Made by a program: the position numbers and the translations under genes
Shown: one piece after another, positions 40,999-50,889 of the stretch
How positions within the stretch are numbered: the first letter of the stretch is position 1
Layout of the letters: each line of letters opens with the position of its first letter
Notes under the pieces: generated by a model
Told to the model about the DNA's origin: nothing
What the model saw: the letters and a program-made list of their open reading frames with translations, nothing else
Databases searched by the model: none
Source of the DNA: a candidate division KSB1 bacterium
GTDB lineage: Bacteria > Zhuqueibacterota > Zhuqueibacteria > Zhuqueibacterales > Zhuqueibacteraceae
Direction of reading: 5' to 3'
Length of the DNA: 64,000 nucleotides
Assembly: GCA_034506255.1 (NCBI GenBank)
Contig: JAPDPX010000001.1
Location: forward strand, 747,567 to 811,566

Positions 40999-43083
40999 TC
41001 ATGAATCCGACGACAACAGCGCCTTGCGGCTGAGCCGAAGTTTGCCGTCCGGAGCGATTTCGATCAACTTGACGGTGACCTCATCGCCGACCTTGAGCAC
41101 ATCTTCGACGCGCGCGATGCGGCGGTTGTCAATCTGGGAGATGTGCAGCAGCCCTTCCCGGCCGGGCAGAATCTCCACAAAAGCGCCGAATTCCTTCACG
41201 CTCTTGACCGTGCCCTGATAGATGGTGCCCAGCTCAGGCTCCGCTACCATGCCCTGAATGATGGCTTTCGCCTTGTGACAGGCTTGCGGATCGACGCCGG
41301 CAATGGTCACCACACCGGAGTCATCAATGTCGATGGTGGTGCCGGTGCGCTCGGTGATGTCACGAATGGTCTTGCCACCCGGCCCGATCACCATGCCGAT
41401 GCTGTCGGTCGGGATTTTGATGGTCAGGATGCGCGGTGCATAGGGTGAAATGTCGGGACGCGGCTTGCTCAGCGTGGCATTCATGATATTGAGGATGTGC
41501 AGGCGCGCACGGCGCGCCTGCTCCAGCGCTTCCGCCATGATCTGGGAGGACAGGCCCTTGATCTTGATGTCCATCTGAAAGCCGGTGATGCCCTCCGCTG
41601 TGCCCGCGACTTTGAAGTCCATGTCCCCGAGATGATCCTCATCTCCCAGAATGTCGGTGAGAATCACGGTTTGGCCGTCCTGCTGGATCAGGCCCATGGC
41701 GATGCCCGCCACCGCGCTTTTGATGGGCACGCCGGCATCCATCAGCGCCAGCGAGCCGGCGCACACGGTCGCCATCGAGGAAGAACCGTTGGATTCGAGT
41801 ATGTCCGAAACCACGCGCACGGTGTAGGGGAATACTTTTTCGTTCGGCATCACGGCCTTGATGGAGCGTTCCGCCAGGTTGCCGTGGCCGACTTCGCGGC
41901 GGCCCGGGCCACCCAAACGCCGAATTTCACCGACGCTGAACGGCGGAAAGTTGTAATGCAGCATGTAGGACTTGTAGAACTCGCCCTCCAGCTCGTCCAT
42001 CTTTTGTTCGTCGACCTTGGTGCCGAGCGTGACCGCCGCCAGCGCCTGGGTCTGACCGCGGGTGAAAATGCAGGTGCCGTGCACCCTGGGCAGTACACCG
42101 ACTTCACAGGTGATGTCACGGATGCTGGTCCAATCGCGGCCATCGAGGCGGCGGCGTTCGTGCACGATCATGGCGCGCACGATTTCCTTCTCGATTTTGT
42201 GCAGAATGGTGTTGATCTGCGCCTCGCTTTCCGGAAATTCCGCCTGCAGTGACTCCACCAGGGTCTTGGCATACTGTTTCAGGCTGTCGCGGCGCTTTTG
42301 CTTGTCGGTTTCCCGCAGCAAGCCACGCAGCGTTTCCGTGGCAGCTTCGCGGACGCGGTTTTCCAGGCCCGCCGGCATTTCGACCGGAATCACCGGCCGC
42401 GGCGGTTTGGCCGCCTCCGCCGCCACAGCCTTTTGCACCTGAATGAGCCGGCGCGCCACATCATGCCCGAAGGTCAGAGCCGCCACCATGTCCGCTTCGC
42501 TGATTTCCTGGGCCTCGCCCTCCACCATGATGATGGAATCCTCGGTGGCCGCCAGCACCAAATCCATATCGCTGCTTTCGAGATCAGCATGGGTGGGATT
42601 GGCGATGAACTTGCCGTTGACACGGCCGACGCGCACGCCGGCGAGCGGACCATGCCACGGGATGCCGGAGAGCATGATCGCCATCGAAGCGGCGGAGATA
42701 CCCAGCACGTCGGGATCATTTTCCTTGTCCGCCGACAGCACCGAGACCATCACCTGCACTTCGTTGTTGTAATCTTCGGGAAAAAGCGGCCGGATGCCGC
42801 GGTCAATCAAGCGGGCGGAAAGAATCTCATTTTCGCTCGGCTTGCCCTCACGTTTGAAAAAGCCGCCCGGAATCTTGCCGGCGGCGTAAGCCTTCTCACG
42901 ATAGTCGACCGTGAGCGGGAAGAAATCCACGTCGGGTTTGGCTTCCGGATCGCCGACGACGGTTGCCAGAACGATGGTATCGCCAAATTGCACCCAGCAA
43001 GCGCCGTCCGCTTGCCGTGCGACGCGGCCGGTTTCAATCGCGAACACCTTCCCGTTTAATTCAGTTTCCTTGCGACAAAGCAT
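40999..43083 (-). CDS. pnp: Polyribonucleotide nucleotidyltransferase (PNPase)
   Basis: PNPase degrades RNA 3' to 5' with phosphate and can add tails. The 694-residue protein has two RNase PH domains (GDTIVLATVVGDPEA; RGQTQALAAVTLGT and the catalytic segment SNGSSSMATVCAGSLALMDAGVPI, DILGDEDHLGDMDFKVAG), a KH domain (KIPTDSIGMVIGPGGKTIRDI) and a C-terminal S1 domain (GTVKSVKEFGAFVEILPG, LLHISQI). GAGGAG precedes ATG 43083. It follows rpsO after 520 bp, the usual rpsO-pnp order. Confidence 0.97.
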   Translation of the reverse strand: MLCRKETELNGKVFAIETGRVARQADGACWVQFGDTIVLATVVGDPEAKPDVDFFPLTVDYREKAYAAGKIPGGFFKREGKPSENEILSARLIDRGIRPLFPEDYNNEVQVMVSVLSADKENDPDVLGISAASMAIMLSGIPWHGPLAGVRVGRVNGKFIANPTHADLESSDMDLVLAATEDSIIMVEGEAQEISEADMVAALTFGHDVARRLIQVQKAVAAEAAKPPRPVIPVEMPAGLENRVREAATETLRGLLRETDKQKRRDSLKQYAKTLVESLQAEFPESEAQINTILHKIEKEIVRAMIVHERRRLDGRDWTSIRDITCEVGVLPRVHGTCIFTRGQTQALAAVTLGTKVDEQKMDELEGEFYKSYMLHYNFPPFSVGEIRRLGGPGRREVGHGNLAERSIKAVMPNEKVFPYTVRVVSDILESNGSSSMATVCAGSLALMDAGVPIKSAVAGIAMGLIQQDGQTVILTDILGDEDHLGDMDFKVAGTAEGITGFQMDIKIKGLSSQIMAEALEQARRARLHILNIMNATLSKPRPDISPYAPRILTIKIPTDSIGMVIGPGGKTIRDITERTGTTIDIDDSGVVTIAGVDPQACHKAKAIIQGMVAEPELGTIYQGTVKSVKEFGAFVEILPGREGLLHISQIDNRRIARVEDVLKVGDEVTVKLIEIAPDGKLRLSRKALLSSDS

Positions 43084-43603
43084 TCAGAAAACTCCTCAAG
43101 GTTAATGTCACCCCGTTCGCTATCTTGTACATCAGGCGGCAGGCGTCGTCTTTTGTACAAATGCCATAACAGGATTGAGAGATTGTGATCTAATAAATGA
43201 GCTCCAACAAGTGGTTTGCAGCCCTGCCAATAACAGCCTGTTTTCATCCTCCGGCAAATGTCATCTCATCTTCTGAAAATCTGTGCCGGCGCCACCTCCC
43301 CCCGCCCTGTTCCCCGCCTGACATTCGGCATCACCGGGATCATCCGGGGGAAATCAGATTCTCGGGGCGATCCCGGAATATTCCGAACCCGGCACCGCAG
43401 GCTGCAAAATTCGCATGGTCATCCCGGCTCCGCGAATGGTGAGGCAACGGTCCGGCCGTGCATCGTCTTTTGGAAAAATTCGCAAATTGGGACAAACGCT
43501 GCTTGTTTGCCTCTGCCCTGCCGCCCCGCCGACACGACGCGGGTGTGCCGAGATGTAACAAAGCCCCACGAGGGGGCGGAAGGACGGTACTCGAAACAGT
43601 CAA
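43084..43603. other. rpsO-pnp intergenic region with palindromes
   Basis: This 520-bp stretch has no supported gene. Its right end carries the rpsO terminator. 43320-43440 is dense in inverted repeats, including a perfect 12-bp palindrome CGGAATATTCCG (43374-43385) and ATTCGC...GCGAAT about 20 bp apart. The left 170 bp is AT-richer and twice contains TTGTACA; it probably holds the pnp promoter and leader, though no definite -35/-10 pair was found. PNPase leaders are autoregulatory in some bacteria. Confidence 0.5.
43556..43577 (-). terminator. Intrinsic terminator after rpsO
   Basis: GCCCC (43563-43567) and GGGGC (43573-43577) form a 5-bp GC stem with a 5-nt loop; the minus-strand continuation is TTTGTTA. 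It lies 27 bp after the rpsO stop. The short stem makes it a modest terminator. Confidence 0.55.
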
Positions 43604-43873
43604 CTACCGGCGCAAACCGAGATCGTTGACAATTTTGCGATAGCGTTCAACGTCGGTGTTGGCCAGATAGTTTAGCAGCCGGCGGCGCTTGCCGACCATC
43701 TTCAACAATCCCATGCGGGAATGGTGGTCTTTCTTGTTGGCCGCGAGATGGGTGGTCAGGCTGTTGATGTTGGCGGTCAGCAGGGCGATTTGCACCTCCG
43801 TTCGTCCGGAATCTTTTTCGTTGCTGCCGTACTTCCGCATGATTTCCGCTTTTTGTGAGCTGGTTAAAGCCAT
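43604..43873 (-). CDS. rpsO: 30S ribosomal protein S15
   Basis: The 89-residue protein is a standard S15: [56 protein letters not shown]. It binds the central domain of 16S rRNA. GAGGAG lies nine bases before ATG 43873. It lies between ribF and pnp. Confidence 0.97.
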   Translation of the reverse strand: MALTSSQKAEIMRKYGSNEKDSGRTEVQIALLTANINSLTTHLAANKKDHHSRMGLLKMVGKRRRLLNYLANTDVERYRKIVNDLGLRR

Positions 43874-43954
43874 TGCAGCATTCTCCTCGAGAGGTTAGCT
43901 TTTTTGGATAAAGATGGATGCGTTTTAAATTCGCGAATAAAGTGGCAAATTTTT

Positions 43955-43999
43955 CCAAAAACTGCAAGCGCCCACTTTTCCCGGCACGGCGGGTGGGCG
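43955..43999 (-). terminator. Terminator candidate after ribF
   Basis: CGCCCAC (43969-43975) and GTGGGCG (43993-43999) pair over 7 bp, with an inner CCCG/CGGG pairing in the loop; on the minus strand GCTTGCAG is followed by TTTTT. It begins just after the ribF stop and precedes rpsO, which would need its own promoter in the 80 AT-rich bases that follow. Confidence 0.6.
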
Positions 44000-44008
44000 T
44001 GCAAGAGT

Positions 44009-44983
44009 TCAGCCCGTTTCACCCTGCCCCGCCGGTGGCGCCGCCGCGGCATTCAGCACGCGCAGACTGGCGGCACGATCCCCCTGCAACTGCGCTTGCA
44101 GGGCGGCGACCGTCGCAAATTTCATTTCCGGCCGCAGGCGCGCCACAAAGTGAACTTCCACTTCCTGATCATAAAGATCACCGGTGAAGTCGAAGAGATG
44201 CACCTCCAGCGTGCGACCACTGCCCGCGAAAGTCGGCCGCATGCCGATGTTCATCATGCCGCCCCACTCCTGCCCCGCCAGCCTGACGCGCACCGCATAG
44301 ACCCCATGGGCTGGAATCAATTTTTGCGGATGCAGCGGCTCCAGGTTGGCAGTGGGAAAACCGATCGTCCGGCCGCGTCCCTCGCCGCGAATGACGCGTG
44401 CACTCAGACGATAGGTGTCGGCCAGCCAGGCATTGGCCTGTTCGATTTCGCCGGCAAGCAGCGCCCGCCGGATTTGCGTGCTGCTGATCACACTTTCGCC
44501 CTGCTGCAACGGCGGCAACTCGTGCACGGTGAATCCCAACTCCCGCCCGAGGCGGAGCAGGGTGGCCACGTCGCCCTCCCGATTCCTGCCAAAGCCGTGA
44601 TCATGGCCGATGACGATGGCCTGCATGCCGATGACGCGAAAAAGAATGTCGCGCACAAAAACGTCGGAGGGCGTTTGGGAAAAGGCCGGCGTGAAAGGAA
44701 TCACCACCAGCCGGTCCAGGCCGAGGGTTTCGAGCAGCGCGATTTTTTCCGCGAGGGTGGTGAGAATGTACAAGGGCGGCTGCCCGGTTTTTTGCAGAAC
44801 CAATTGCGGATGCGGCTCGAAGGTCACCATTGTGGTGCTGCTGCCGCGCGCCATTGCCTCCTGCTGCAGCAGCCGCAGTATCATGCGGTGGCCGCGATGC
44901 AAGCCGTCAAATGAACCGACCGTGACCACGCTGCCTGCCTCCCTCACCACCTGTTGGAGACCGTAAAACGTCTTCACCGCCAT
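44009..44983 (-). CDS. ribF: Bifunctional riboflavin kinase / FAD synthetase
   Basis: RibF phosphorylates riboflavin to FMN and adenylates it to FAD. The N-terminal nucleotidyltransferase domain has VTVGSFDGLHRGHRMIL and VIGHDHGFGRNREGD, ISSTQIRRALLAGEI; the C-terminal kinase domain has RGEGRGRTIGFPTANLEP and GGMMNIGMRPTF. The start is ATG 44983 (324 residues), two bases after the truB stop, so it is coupled to truB rather than to the riboflavin operon at 11114-14940. Confidence 0.96.
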   Translation of the reverse strand: MAVKTFYGLQQVVREAGSVVTVGSFDGLHRGHRMILRLLQQEAMARGSSTTMVTFEPHPQLVLQKTGQPPLYILTTLAEKIALLETLGLDRLVVIPFTPAFSQTPSDVFVRDILFRVIGMQAIVIGHDHGFGRNREGDVATLLRLGRELGFTVHELPPLQQGESVISSTQIRRALLAGEIEQANAWLADTYRLSARVIRGEGRGRTIGFPTANLEPLHPQKLIPAHGVYAVRVRLAGQEWGGMMNIGMRPTFAGSGRTLEVHLFDFTGDLYDQEVEVHFVARLRPEMKFATVAALQAQLQGDRAASLRVLNAAAAPPAGQGETG

Positions 44984-44985
44984 CG

Positions 44986-45687
44986 TCAATCAACCAGGCT
45001 TTTGATGAACGCTGTGACGGTCAAACTATCCACCAGCCGGTAGGGGCCCACGCGTGTCCGGCACAGGGATTTCAAATAAGCGCCGCACCCCAGGTCTTCC
45101 CCGAGGTCGCGCGCCAGGCTGCGCACGTAGGTGCCGCGCGAGCACAACAGCCGCAGCCTGAGGAGCGGCGGTTCGAAGGCGAGCAGATCGAGCACATGGA
45201 TGGTCACTGGACGCGGATCGGCCTCGACCGCCTCGCCGGCGCGCGCAAGCTGGTAAAGTCGCCGTCCCCCCCGCTTCAAGGCGGAAAACACCGGCGGCCT
45301 TTGCATAAAAGTGCCGCGGTACTTCGCGAGTGTCTGCTCCACTTGCTCCCGGGTCAGCGCCGGCACCGGCCGTGTGGCCAGAATCTTGCCGGTGACATCA
45401 TGGGAATCGGTTTCGACCCCGAGCTCAACGACGCCCTCGTATTCTTTTTCCAACCCCATCAGTTGCTCGACTTTCCTGGTTGCGCTCGCGAAGCAAATCA
45501 ACAGCACGCCGGTGGCAAAAGGGTCGAGTGTCCCCGCGTGACCGACTTTGGCGATGCGCGAGGCACGGCGCAGTTTGTTGACCACATCGAAGGAGGTCCA
45601 GCCGGCCGGTTTGTCAATGTTCCAGACTTCGCCGGTGGCGAGCTGCGCCCGGGAAATCAAGCGTGAGGGCTTGGCAGGTTCTGTCAT
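44986..45687 (-). CDS. truB: tRNA pseudouridine(55) synthase
   Basis: TruB makes the pseudouridine of the T loop in elongator tRNAs. The motif KVGHAGTLDPFATGVLLI carries the catalytic Asp; WNIDKPAGWTSFDVV is the family's first block and SRGTYVRSLARDLGE the third. At 233 residues it lacks the C-terminal PUA extension seen in longer versions. It lies in the conserved order rbfA-truB-ribF, 192 bp behind rbfA. Confidence 0.96.
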   Translation of the reverse strand: MTEPAKPSRLISRAQLATGEVWNIDKPAGWTSFDVVNKLRRASRIAKVGHAGTLDPFATGVLLICFASATRKVEQLMGLEKEYEGVVELGVETDSHDVTGKILATRPVPALTREQVEQTLAKYRGTFMQRPPVFSALKRGGRRLYQLARAGEAVEADPRPVTIHVLDLLAFEPPLLRLRLLCSRGTYVRSLARDLGEDLGCGAYLKSLCRTRVGPYRLVDSLTVTAFIKSLVD

Positions 45688-45879
45688 TGCCGAAGGTCTC
45701 TGGTCGTCGCGTGTTGGCCTTTGACCGGCGAGATCTCATGCCTGGCTGGGCCAGGGTTGTGCCGACGAGGGCATCGTGGCAAGGTCGTTGCCTCCGCTGG
45801 CTGGTGCACGCTGCTGCGGCAGCCTTGCCCGCCGGTTTCGTGGCCCTGGGGGCCGCAGGCGGGCAGCGCGCGTGCTTGC

Positions 45880-46242
45880 TCATGCAGGTGGTTTGTTGTC
45901 GGGCGGAAAAGCCTGCTTCAACAACTGGTCGATGCGCTCGGCATAGTCGAGCGAGTCATCATAGAGAAATTGCAGGTCCGGAATGCGGCGCAAGTCCATG
46001 CGTTTCCCCACCTCGGTGCGCAGAAAGCCGGCGGCACGTGACAGTCCGGCCAGTGTCTTTTGGCGCTCGTCGGCGGTTCCCAGCATGTTGAAATAGACGC
46101 GCGCGTTGTGCAAGTCATCGGAAAGGGCGACCCGGGAGATCGTGATCCGCCCCACGGCCGGGTCCTTCAACTGGGTGGCAAGAATCTCGCTCAGAATCTC
46201 ACGCAGCAACGAAGCGACTCGAGTTGCGCGTTTCAGTGCCAT
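45880..46242 (-). CDS. rbfA: Ribosome-binding factor A
   Basis: RbfA helps 30S maturation and processing of the 5' end of 16S rRNA. The KH-type fold is seen in RVASLLREILSEILATQLKDP, ITISRVALSDDLHNARVYF and LRTEVGKRMDLRRIPDLQFLYDDSLD. The start is ATG 46242 (120 residues), as relatives begin just before the first Arg helix; a GTG at 46278 would add twelve atypical residues. It is 39 bp after the DUF503 gene. Confidence 0.95.
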   Translation of the reverse strand: MALKRATRVASLLREILSEILATQLKDPAVGRITISRVALSDDLHNARVYFNMLGTADERQKTLAGLSRAAGFLRTEVGKRMDLRRIPDLQFLYDDSLDYAERIDQLLKQAFPPDNKPPA

Positions 46243-46281
46243 GGGTGTGTCCGCCAAACTTCCATTGCGCAGGGCCACGGT

Positions 46282-46575
46282 TCAGTAAATGTCAACCGTG
46301 TGGCCGAGCACCTCCACGCGATCCTCCTGATACAGCAGTTCGAGGATTTTGTTGAAGGTCTGGTCGATGAACTTGTGTTCGTTGGTCACCATCGCCAGGC
46401 CCAGCACCCCGCGTTGCCACAAATCGTTGTTGCCCACCTCGGCGACGGAGACGTTGAATTTGTTTTGAATTTTGGTCTTGATGCTGCTCAGCACGAAACG
46501 CTTGGCTTTCAGCGAATCGCTCTCCGGCAGCATGATTTCAATCTGGCAGACGCCGACGAACATTGGGGATGCCAT
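46282..46575 (-). CDS. DUF503 family protein (YlxP-like)
   Basis: The 97-residue product has the family pattern FVGVCQIEIMLPESDSLKAK near the start, SIKTKIQNKFNVSVAEV and LGLAMVTNEHKFIDQTFNKI. YlxP-like proteins usually lie between infB and rbfA, as here, and are thought to take part in ribosome maturation; the function is not settled. The start may be ATG 46575 or ATG 46563. It is 15 bp after infB. Confidence 0.9.
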   Translation of the reverse strand: MASPMFVGVCQIEIMLPESDSLKAKRFVLSSIKTKIQNKFNVSVAEVGNNDLWQRGVLGLAMVTNEHKFIDQTFNKILELLYQEDRVEVLGHTVDIY

Positions 46576-46590
46576 TTTGCCGGGCGCGGA

Positions 46591-49311
46591 TCAGGCCGCC
46601 GCCACCAGCGTGCGCTTGGTTTTGACGATTTGGAAGCTCTCCATCACATCGCCAACGTGGAGGTCATCATAGCCCTCCAGCTTGAGGCCGCATTCGAAAC
46701 CGGCGGCAACCTCGCGCACATCGTCCTTGAAGCGTTTGAGCGAAGCGATTTTGCCCTCGAAAATCAGTTTGTCATTGCGATAGAGCTTCAGGCTGTCGCT
46801 GCGATGCACCTTTCCGCTTTGCACATAGCAGCCGGCCACCGTGCCCACCTTGGGCACCCGGAAGATCTCGCGCACCACGATCGAGCTGGTGATCTCCTCG
46901 GAAATTTCCGGTTCCAGCATGCCTTCCAGTGCCGCCTTGACATCGTTGACGGCGTCGTAGATGATTTTGTAGATGCGAATATCGACGCTCTCGCGCTCGG
47001 CGATCTCTCGCGCCTGCTGCGTGGCACGCACGTGAAAACCAAAAATCACGGCATCGGAAGCCGCAGCCAGCAGCACGTCCGATTCCGAAATCCCGCCGAC
47101 CCCCTTGTGGATCACGTTGACCGCCACTTCATTGGTCGAGAGCTTGAGCAGGGCGTCGCTGAGCGCCTCCACCGAGCCGTCAAAATCGGCTTTCACGATG
47201 GCACGCAGCTCCTTCACCCCGCCCTCCTTGATCTTCTTGGAGAGCTGATCCAGCGTCAGGTGTTGCGCCTTGCGATACTCCTGCGCGCGTTTGAGCTGCT
47301 GCCGCTTCAAGCTGATTTCCCTGGCCTCGGCCTCGGAACGCATCACCACCAGTGTGTCACCGGCACTGGGAATGCCGGCGAAGCCGACCACCCGCACCGG
47401 CTTGGAAGGCGGAGCCTGTTGCAGGCGCCGCCCGTGCTCGTCATACATGGCCCGCACCTTGCCGTGGTAGTGACCGGCAATGAAGGGATCACCGACTTTG
47501 AGCGTGCCGTTCTGCACCAGCACCGTCGCCACCGGACCTTTGCCCTTGTCCAACTCGGCTTCGATGACCACTCCGCGTGCCCGGCGCTTGGGGTTGGCTT
47601 TGAGGTCGAGAATGTCGGCCTCCAGCAGCACCAACTCCAGCAGATGATCGACGCCCACACCGGTTTTGGCGGAAATCTCGGCGGATTGGTATTTGCCGCC
47701 CCAGCTTTCCACCAAAATGCCGTGCTGCGACAACTGGTTTTTGATGACATCCGGGTTGGCCGTGGGTTTGTCGATTTTGTTGATGGCAATGACGATCGGC
47801 ACACCGGCGGCACGTGCGTGGCTGATGGCTTCCAGGGTTTGTTGTTGCACCCCGTCATCGGCGGCCACCACCAGGACCACCACATCCGTCACTTTGGCGC
47901 CGCGCGCGCGCATGGCGGTAAAGGCTTCATGGCCGGGGGTGTCGAGGAAGGTGATCAAGCGACCGTTGAATTCCACCTCATACGCGCCGATGTGTTGCGT
48001 AATGCCGCCGGATTCGCGCGCGACGATGTTGCTGGCACGAATGTAGTCGAGCAGCGAGGTTTTGCCGTGATCGACATGCCCCATGATCGTCACCACCGGC
48101 GGCCGGCTCACCAGGTCGGCGGGATCATCCGGCTCCTCCTGCTCTTCCACGACTTCGGCGCCATATTCCTGTACGATTTCCACATCATAGCCAAATTCGT
48201 CGGCCACCGTGACGATAGTATCGGCATCCAGACGCTGGTTGATCGACACGATGAGACCCAGCGCCATGCACTTGCGGATGACTTCGCCGGGATCCACCTC
48301 CATGAGCTTGGCCAGGTCCGCCACCGATATAAACTCCGGTACCTGCAGCTTGTTTTGTTCTTCGACAGCCAGTTCGCCCTCTTCGCTGCGCGTGCGGCGG
48401 CGGCGTACCCGGGGTTTGCCCGCCCCTTCCATCGCGGCGAGTGTTTGGCGGATGGATTCCTCGATTTCAGCTTCGCTGATCTTGCGTTTCTTTTTGCGCT
48501 TGCTCTTGCGTGCCGTGCGTTCCTCTTCCTCCTGGATGATCGCCGGATGTCTCACCTTCTCGCGTGGCGGCTCGACCTCGCTGAGCAACACATCTTCGCT
48601 TTCGGGAGCAGCCGCCTTGTCTTTTTTCTTGCGGCGGCGGCGCTTCTTGCGCTTCTTGCTCGCTTCTGTCATTTCTTCAACCGCCTCCGCCACTGCTGTG
48701 CCTTTTTTCGGCGGCGGCGCGACCGGTTCCACCACGGTCACTTGCGCGGAGGGCGGTTCGGCGTGTGCCGGGGCCGCGGCAGGATGCAAATCCTCCTCGG
48801 GAATCAGGGCTGCAATGGTCTCTTGCAGACTGGGAACGGGCTTGGACTCCGGACGCGTCTCACTCACCGGCGGTGCCGTGGCAACCACTTCGACCGGCGG
48901 GGCTGCTGGCGGCTGCGGTTCGGCTGCGGCCTTGCGTCGTGCCGGTTTGGCCTCCTCCGGCGCCGGTTGCGCTGCCCGTTTCTCGGCTGTCGTCTCCTTG
49001 GCGGAACGCTTCTCCATCAAGCGGGTGGCGACCCGCATGCGTTCTTCCAGCTCCTGGCGGGCCTTGGCACGTTCCTTCTCTTCCTCGAGCTTTTTGTCGC
49101 GGATCTGCCGGCGGAATTCGTAGTCTGCATCTTTCTTTGCCGGTTCCTTGCGATATTTTTTGACAATCTGTTCATACATCTCATCCGTCAGCGCGGCATT
49201 GGGGCTCTGCACCGCAAAATCGAGCTCGGTCAGGAACTCAATGAGGGCTTCATTCGAGATGTTGAACTCCTTCGCAACCTGATGCACTCTACGTTTGGTT
49301 GTCACTACCAT
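46591..49311 (-). CDS. infB: Translation initiation factor IF-2
   Basis: IF-2 places initiator tRNA on the 30S subunit and promotes subunit joining with GTP. The 906-residue protein has an N-terminal IF2_N module ([21 protein letters not shown]), a long Ala/Pro/Glu/Lys-rich linker with two basic clusters ([14 protein letters not shown] and KSKRKKKRK), a second IF2_N module ([20 protein letters not shown]), then the G domain with [30 protein letters not shown] and AINKIDKP, and C-terminal domains II-IV ending in [14 protein letters not shown]. It is 124 bp after nusA, and that gap contains inverted repeats. Confidence 0.97.
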   Translation of the reverse strand: MVVTTKRRVHQVAKEFNISNEALIEFLTELDFAVQSPNAALTDEMYEQIVKKYRKEPAKKDADYEFRRQIRDKKLEEEKERAKARQELEERMRVATRLMEKRSAKETTAEKRAAQPAPEEAKPARRKAAAEPQPPAAPPVEVVATAPPVSETRPESKPVPSLQETIAALIPEEDLHPAAAPAHAEPPSAQVTVVEPVAPPPKKGTAVAEAVEEMTEASKKRKKRRRRKKKDKAAAPESEDVLLSEVEPPREKVRHPAIIQEEEERTARKSKRKKKRKISEAEIEESIRQTLAAMEGAGKPRVRRRRTRSEEGELAVEEQNKLQVPEFISVADLAKLMEVDPGEVIRKCMALGLIVSINQRLDADTIVTVADEFGYDVEIVQEYGAEVVEEQEEPDDPADLVSRPPVVTIMGHVDHGKTSLLDYIRASNIVARESGGITQHIGAYEVEFNGRLITFLDTPGHEAFTAMRARGAKVTDVVVLVVAADDGVQQQTLEAISHARAAGVPIVIAINKIDKPTANPDVIKNQLSQHGILVESWGGKYQSAEISAKTGVGVDHLLELVLLEADILDLKANPKRRARGVVIEAELDKGKGPVATVLVQNGTLKVGDPFIAGHYHGKVRAMYDEHGRRLQQAPPSKPVRVVGFAGIPSAGDTLVVMRSEAEAREISLKRQQLKRAQEYRKAQHLTLDQLSKKIKEGGVKELRAIVKADFDGSVEALSDALLKLSTNEVAVNVIHKGVGGISESDVLLAAASDAVIFGFHVRATQQAREIAERESVDIRIYKIIYDAVNDVKAALEGMLEPEISEEITSSIVVREIFRVPKVGTVAGCYVQSGKVHRSDSLKLYRNDKLIFEGKIASLKRFKDDVREVAAGFECGLKLEGYDDLHVGDVMESFQIVKTKRTLVAAA

Positions 49312-49340
49312 ACCCTGCCAAAATTGGGGACGCTACAGAT

Positions 49341-49436
49341 CAAGAGAGGCAGCCGGGCAGCCGCTGCCTGGCGTGCGGCGCGGCATCACGACCGGCTCTC
49401 TTGGGAATTATTCTTGAATCTTAGGTTTGCAAGAAT
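49341..49436 (-). repeat. Inverted repeats between nusA and infB
   Basis: CAAGAGAG (49341-49348) pairs with CTCTCTTG (49396-49403), enclosing GGCAGC/GCTGCC. A second repeat, ATTCTTG (49410-49416) and CAAGAAT (49430-49436), reaches the nusA stop codon. No T tract follows on the minus strand, so these look like message-stabilising or processing structures rather than a terminator. Confidence 0.5.
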
Positions 49437-50869
49437 CAGGCATTTTCTGCAACCGGGAGAGATTGCGGCGTGTTCTCTTCGGTGGCAGCTTCCGCACGGG
49501 CCAGTTCCCCGCGGTCCACTTCCTCTTCTTCCCCTTCCGCCCCGGCCGCCACCGTGTTTGCGCCGGGGCCCTGCTCCGCGGATTCGGGTTCCGGCGGCGT
49601 GACAGGTGCCACTGCGGCAGGGGCCGCTGTGCTGTCTGTGCTGTGCACCAGCGCCCAGATCTTCTCCGCCGTCTTTTCGCCGATGCCCTTGATTTCAGTC
49701 AAGCCCTGCTCGCCGGCTTTCAACACGTCATTGACGGTATGGAGACCGGCGTCTTTGAGCTTGGTCAGCATCGCCTGGCTCAGGCCCGTCACATACTCCA
49801 GCGGCGTTTCCTTGCCCCGCTGTGCTTCGACCATCTGGCGGTATTCCGATTCCTTCATGATTTCGATTTCGACGCCGGTCAGCTTGCTGGTGAGGCGGCG
49901 GTTCTGCCCGCCGCGGCCAATTCCCAGCGAAACCTGGTCATCCGGCAACACCGCCACCGCCCGGTTGTTCGGTTCATCGATCAACACCCGCACGGGCTTG
50001 GCGGGGCTGAGCGCGCGGGTGATGAAAACTTCCTTGTCATAACTCCACGGAATGACGTCGACTTTTTCGTTGTTGAGCTCCTTGCTGACCGCCTGGATGC
50101 GGATGCCCTTCATCCCGACGCAGGCACCGACTGCGTCGATGCGCTTGTCGTTGGAAGCCACGGCGATTTTCGAACGTTCACCGGGCTGGCGGGCCACTGC
50201 CTTGATTTCGATGATGCCATCGTAAATTTCCGGCACTTCCAATTCGAACAGCCGCACCAAAAACTTGGGATCGCTGCGCGAAACGATGATTTCCGGGCCG
50301 CGATTGGTGCGCCGCACCTCCTTCACCAGCGCGCGGATGTTGTCGCCCCGGCGATAGCGTTCGTTTTCGATTTGCTCTTTGCGCGGCAGGATCACTTCGG
50401 TGCGCTCAACATTGAGGAAAACATCGCCGCGGCTGATCTGCCGGATGTCGCCCGTGACGATCTCGCCGATGCGCGTCTCAAATTCTTCCGAGATGGCTTT
50501 CTTTTCCTCGTCGCGGATGCGCTGATTGAGATTCTGCTTGGCGGAGGTGATCAACCGGCGGCCGAAGGTCATCGGGTCGATAATCACCAAATATTCATCG
50601 CCCACATCGAAATCCGGCTCGGTTTGGCGGGCGGTCTCCAGGTCAATCTCGCGCACCTCATCCGTCACCTTCTCGACAATGATCTTGGTCTGGTGGATTT
50701 CGATCTCGCCTTTGTCCAGGTTGACGTAAACATCGAAATTGTCGGTGATGCCATACTTTTTCTTGATCATTCCCATGACGGTGGAATGAACAATTTCCGT
50801 CAACTGATCTTTGTCGATGTTCTTTTCTTTGATGAGTTGCGCAAAGGCTTCCGCGATTTCGCTTTTCAT
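49436..50869 (-). CDS. nusA: Transcription termination/antitermination protein NusA
   Basis: NusA binds RNA polymerase and RNA and modulates pausing and termination. From ATG 50869 (477 residues) it has the N-terminal polymerase-binding domain (KSEIAEAFAQLIKEKNIDKD), S1 (EIVTGDIRQISRGDVFLNV), KH1 and KH2 (RIDAVGACVGMKGIRIQAVS, VSLGIGRGGQNRRLTSKLTG), and a helix-hairpin-helix segment (LTEIKGIGEKTAEKIWALV). The last 60 residues are an acidic, Ala/Pro-rich tail. It follows rimP by 20 bp. The operon leader contains a terminator-like hairpin that NusA could act on. Confidence 0.96.
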   Translation of the reverse strand: MKSEIAEAFAQLIKEKNIDKDQLTEIVHSTVMGMIKKKYGITDNFDVYVNLDKGEIEIHQTKIIVEKVTDEVREIDLETARQTEPDFDVGDEYLVIIDPMTFGRRLITSAKQNLNQRIRDEEKKAISEEFETRIGEIVTGDIRQISRGDVFLNVERTEVILPRKEQIENERYRRGDNIRALVKEVRRTNRGPEIIVSRSDPKFLVRLFELEVPEIYDGIIEIKAVARQPGERSKIAVASNDKRIDAVGACVGMKGIRIQAVSKELNNEKVDVIPWSYDKEVFITRALSPAKPVRVLIDEPNNRAVAVLPDDQVSLGIGRGGQNRRLTSKLTGVEIEIMKESEYRQMVEAQRGKETPLEYVTGLSQAMLTKLKDAGLHTVNDVLKAGEQGLTEIKGIGEKTAEKIWALVHSTDSTAAPAAVAPVTPPEPESAEQGPGANTVAAGAEGEEEEVDRGELARAEAATEENTPQSLPVAENA

Positions 50870-50889
50870 GACACTGCCATCCTGATTGA

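Noticed and set aside
46060..49602. Plus-strand 1180-codon open frame
   Set aside because: It lies antisense to rbfA, DUF503, infB and nusA; its residues are repetitive and resemble no family.
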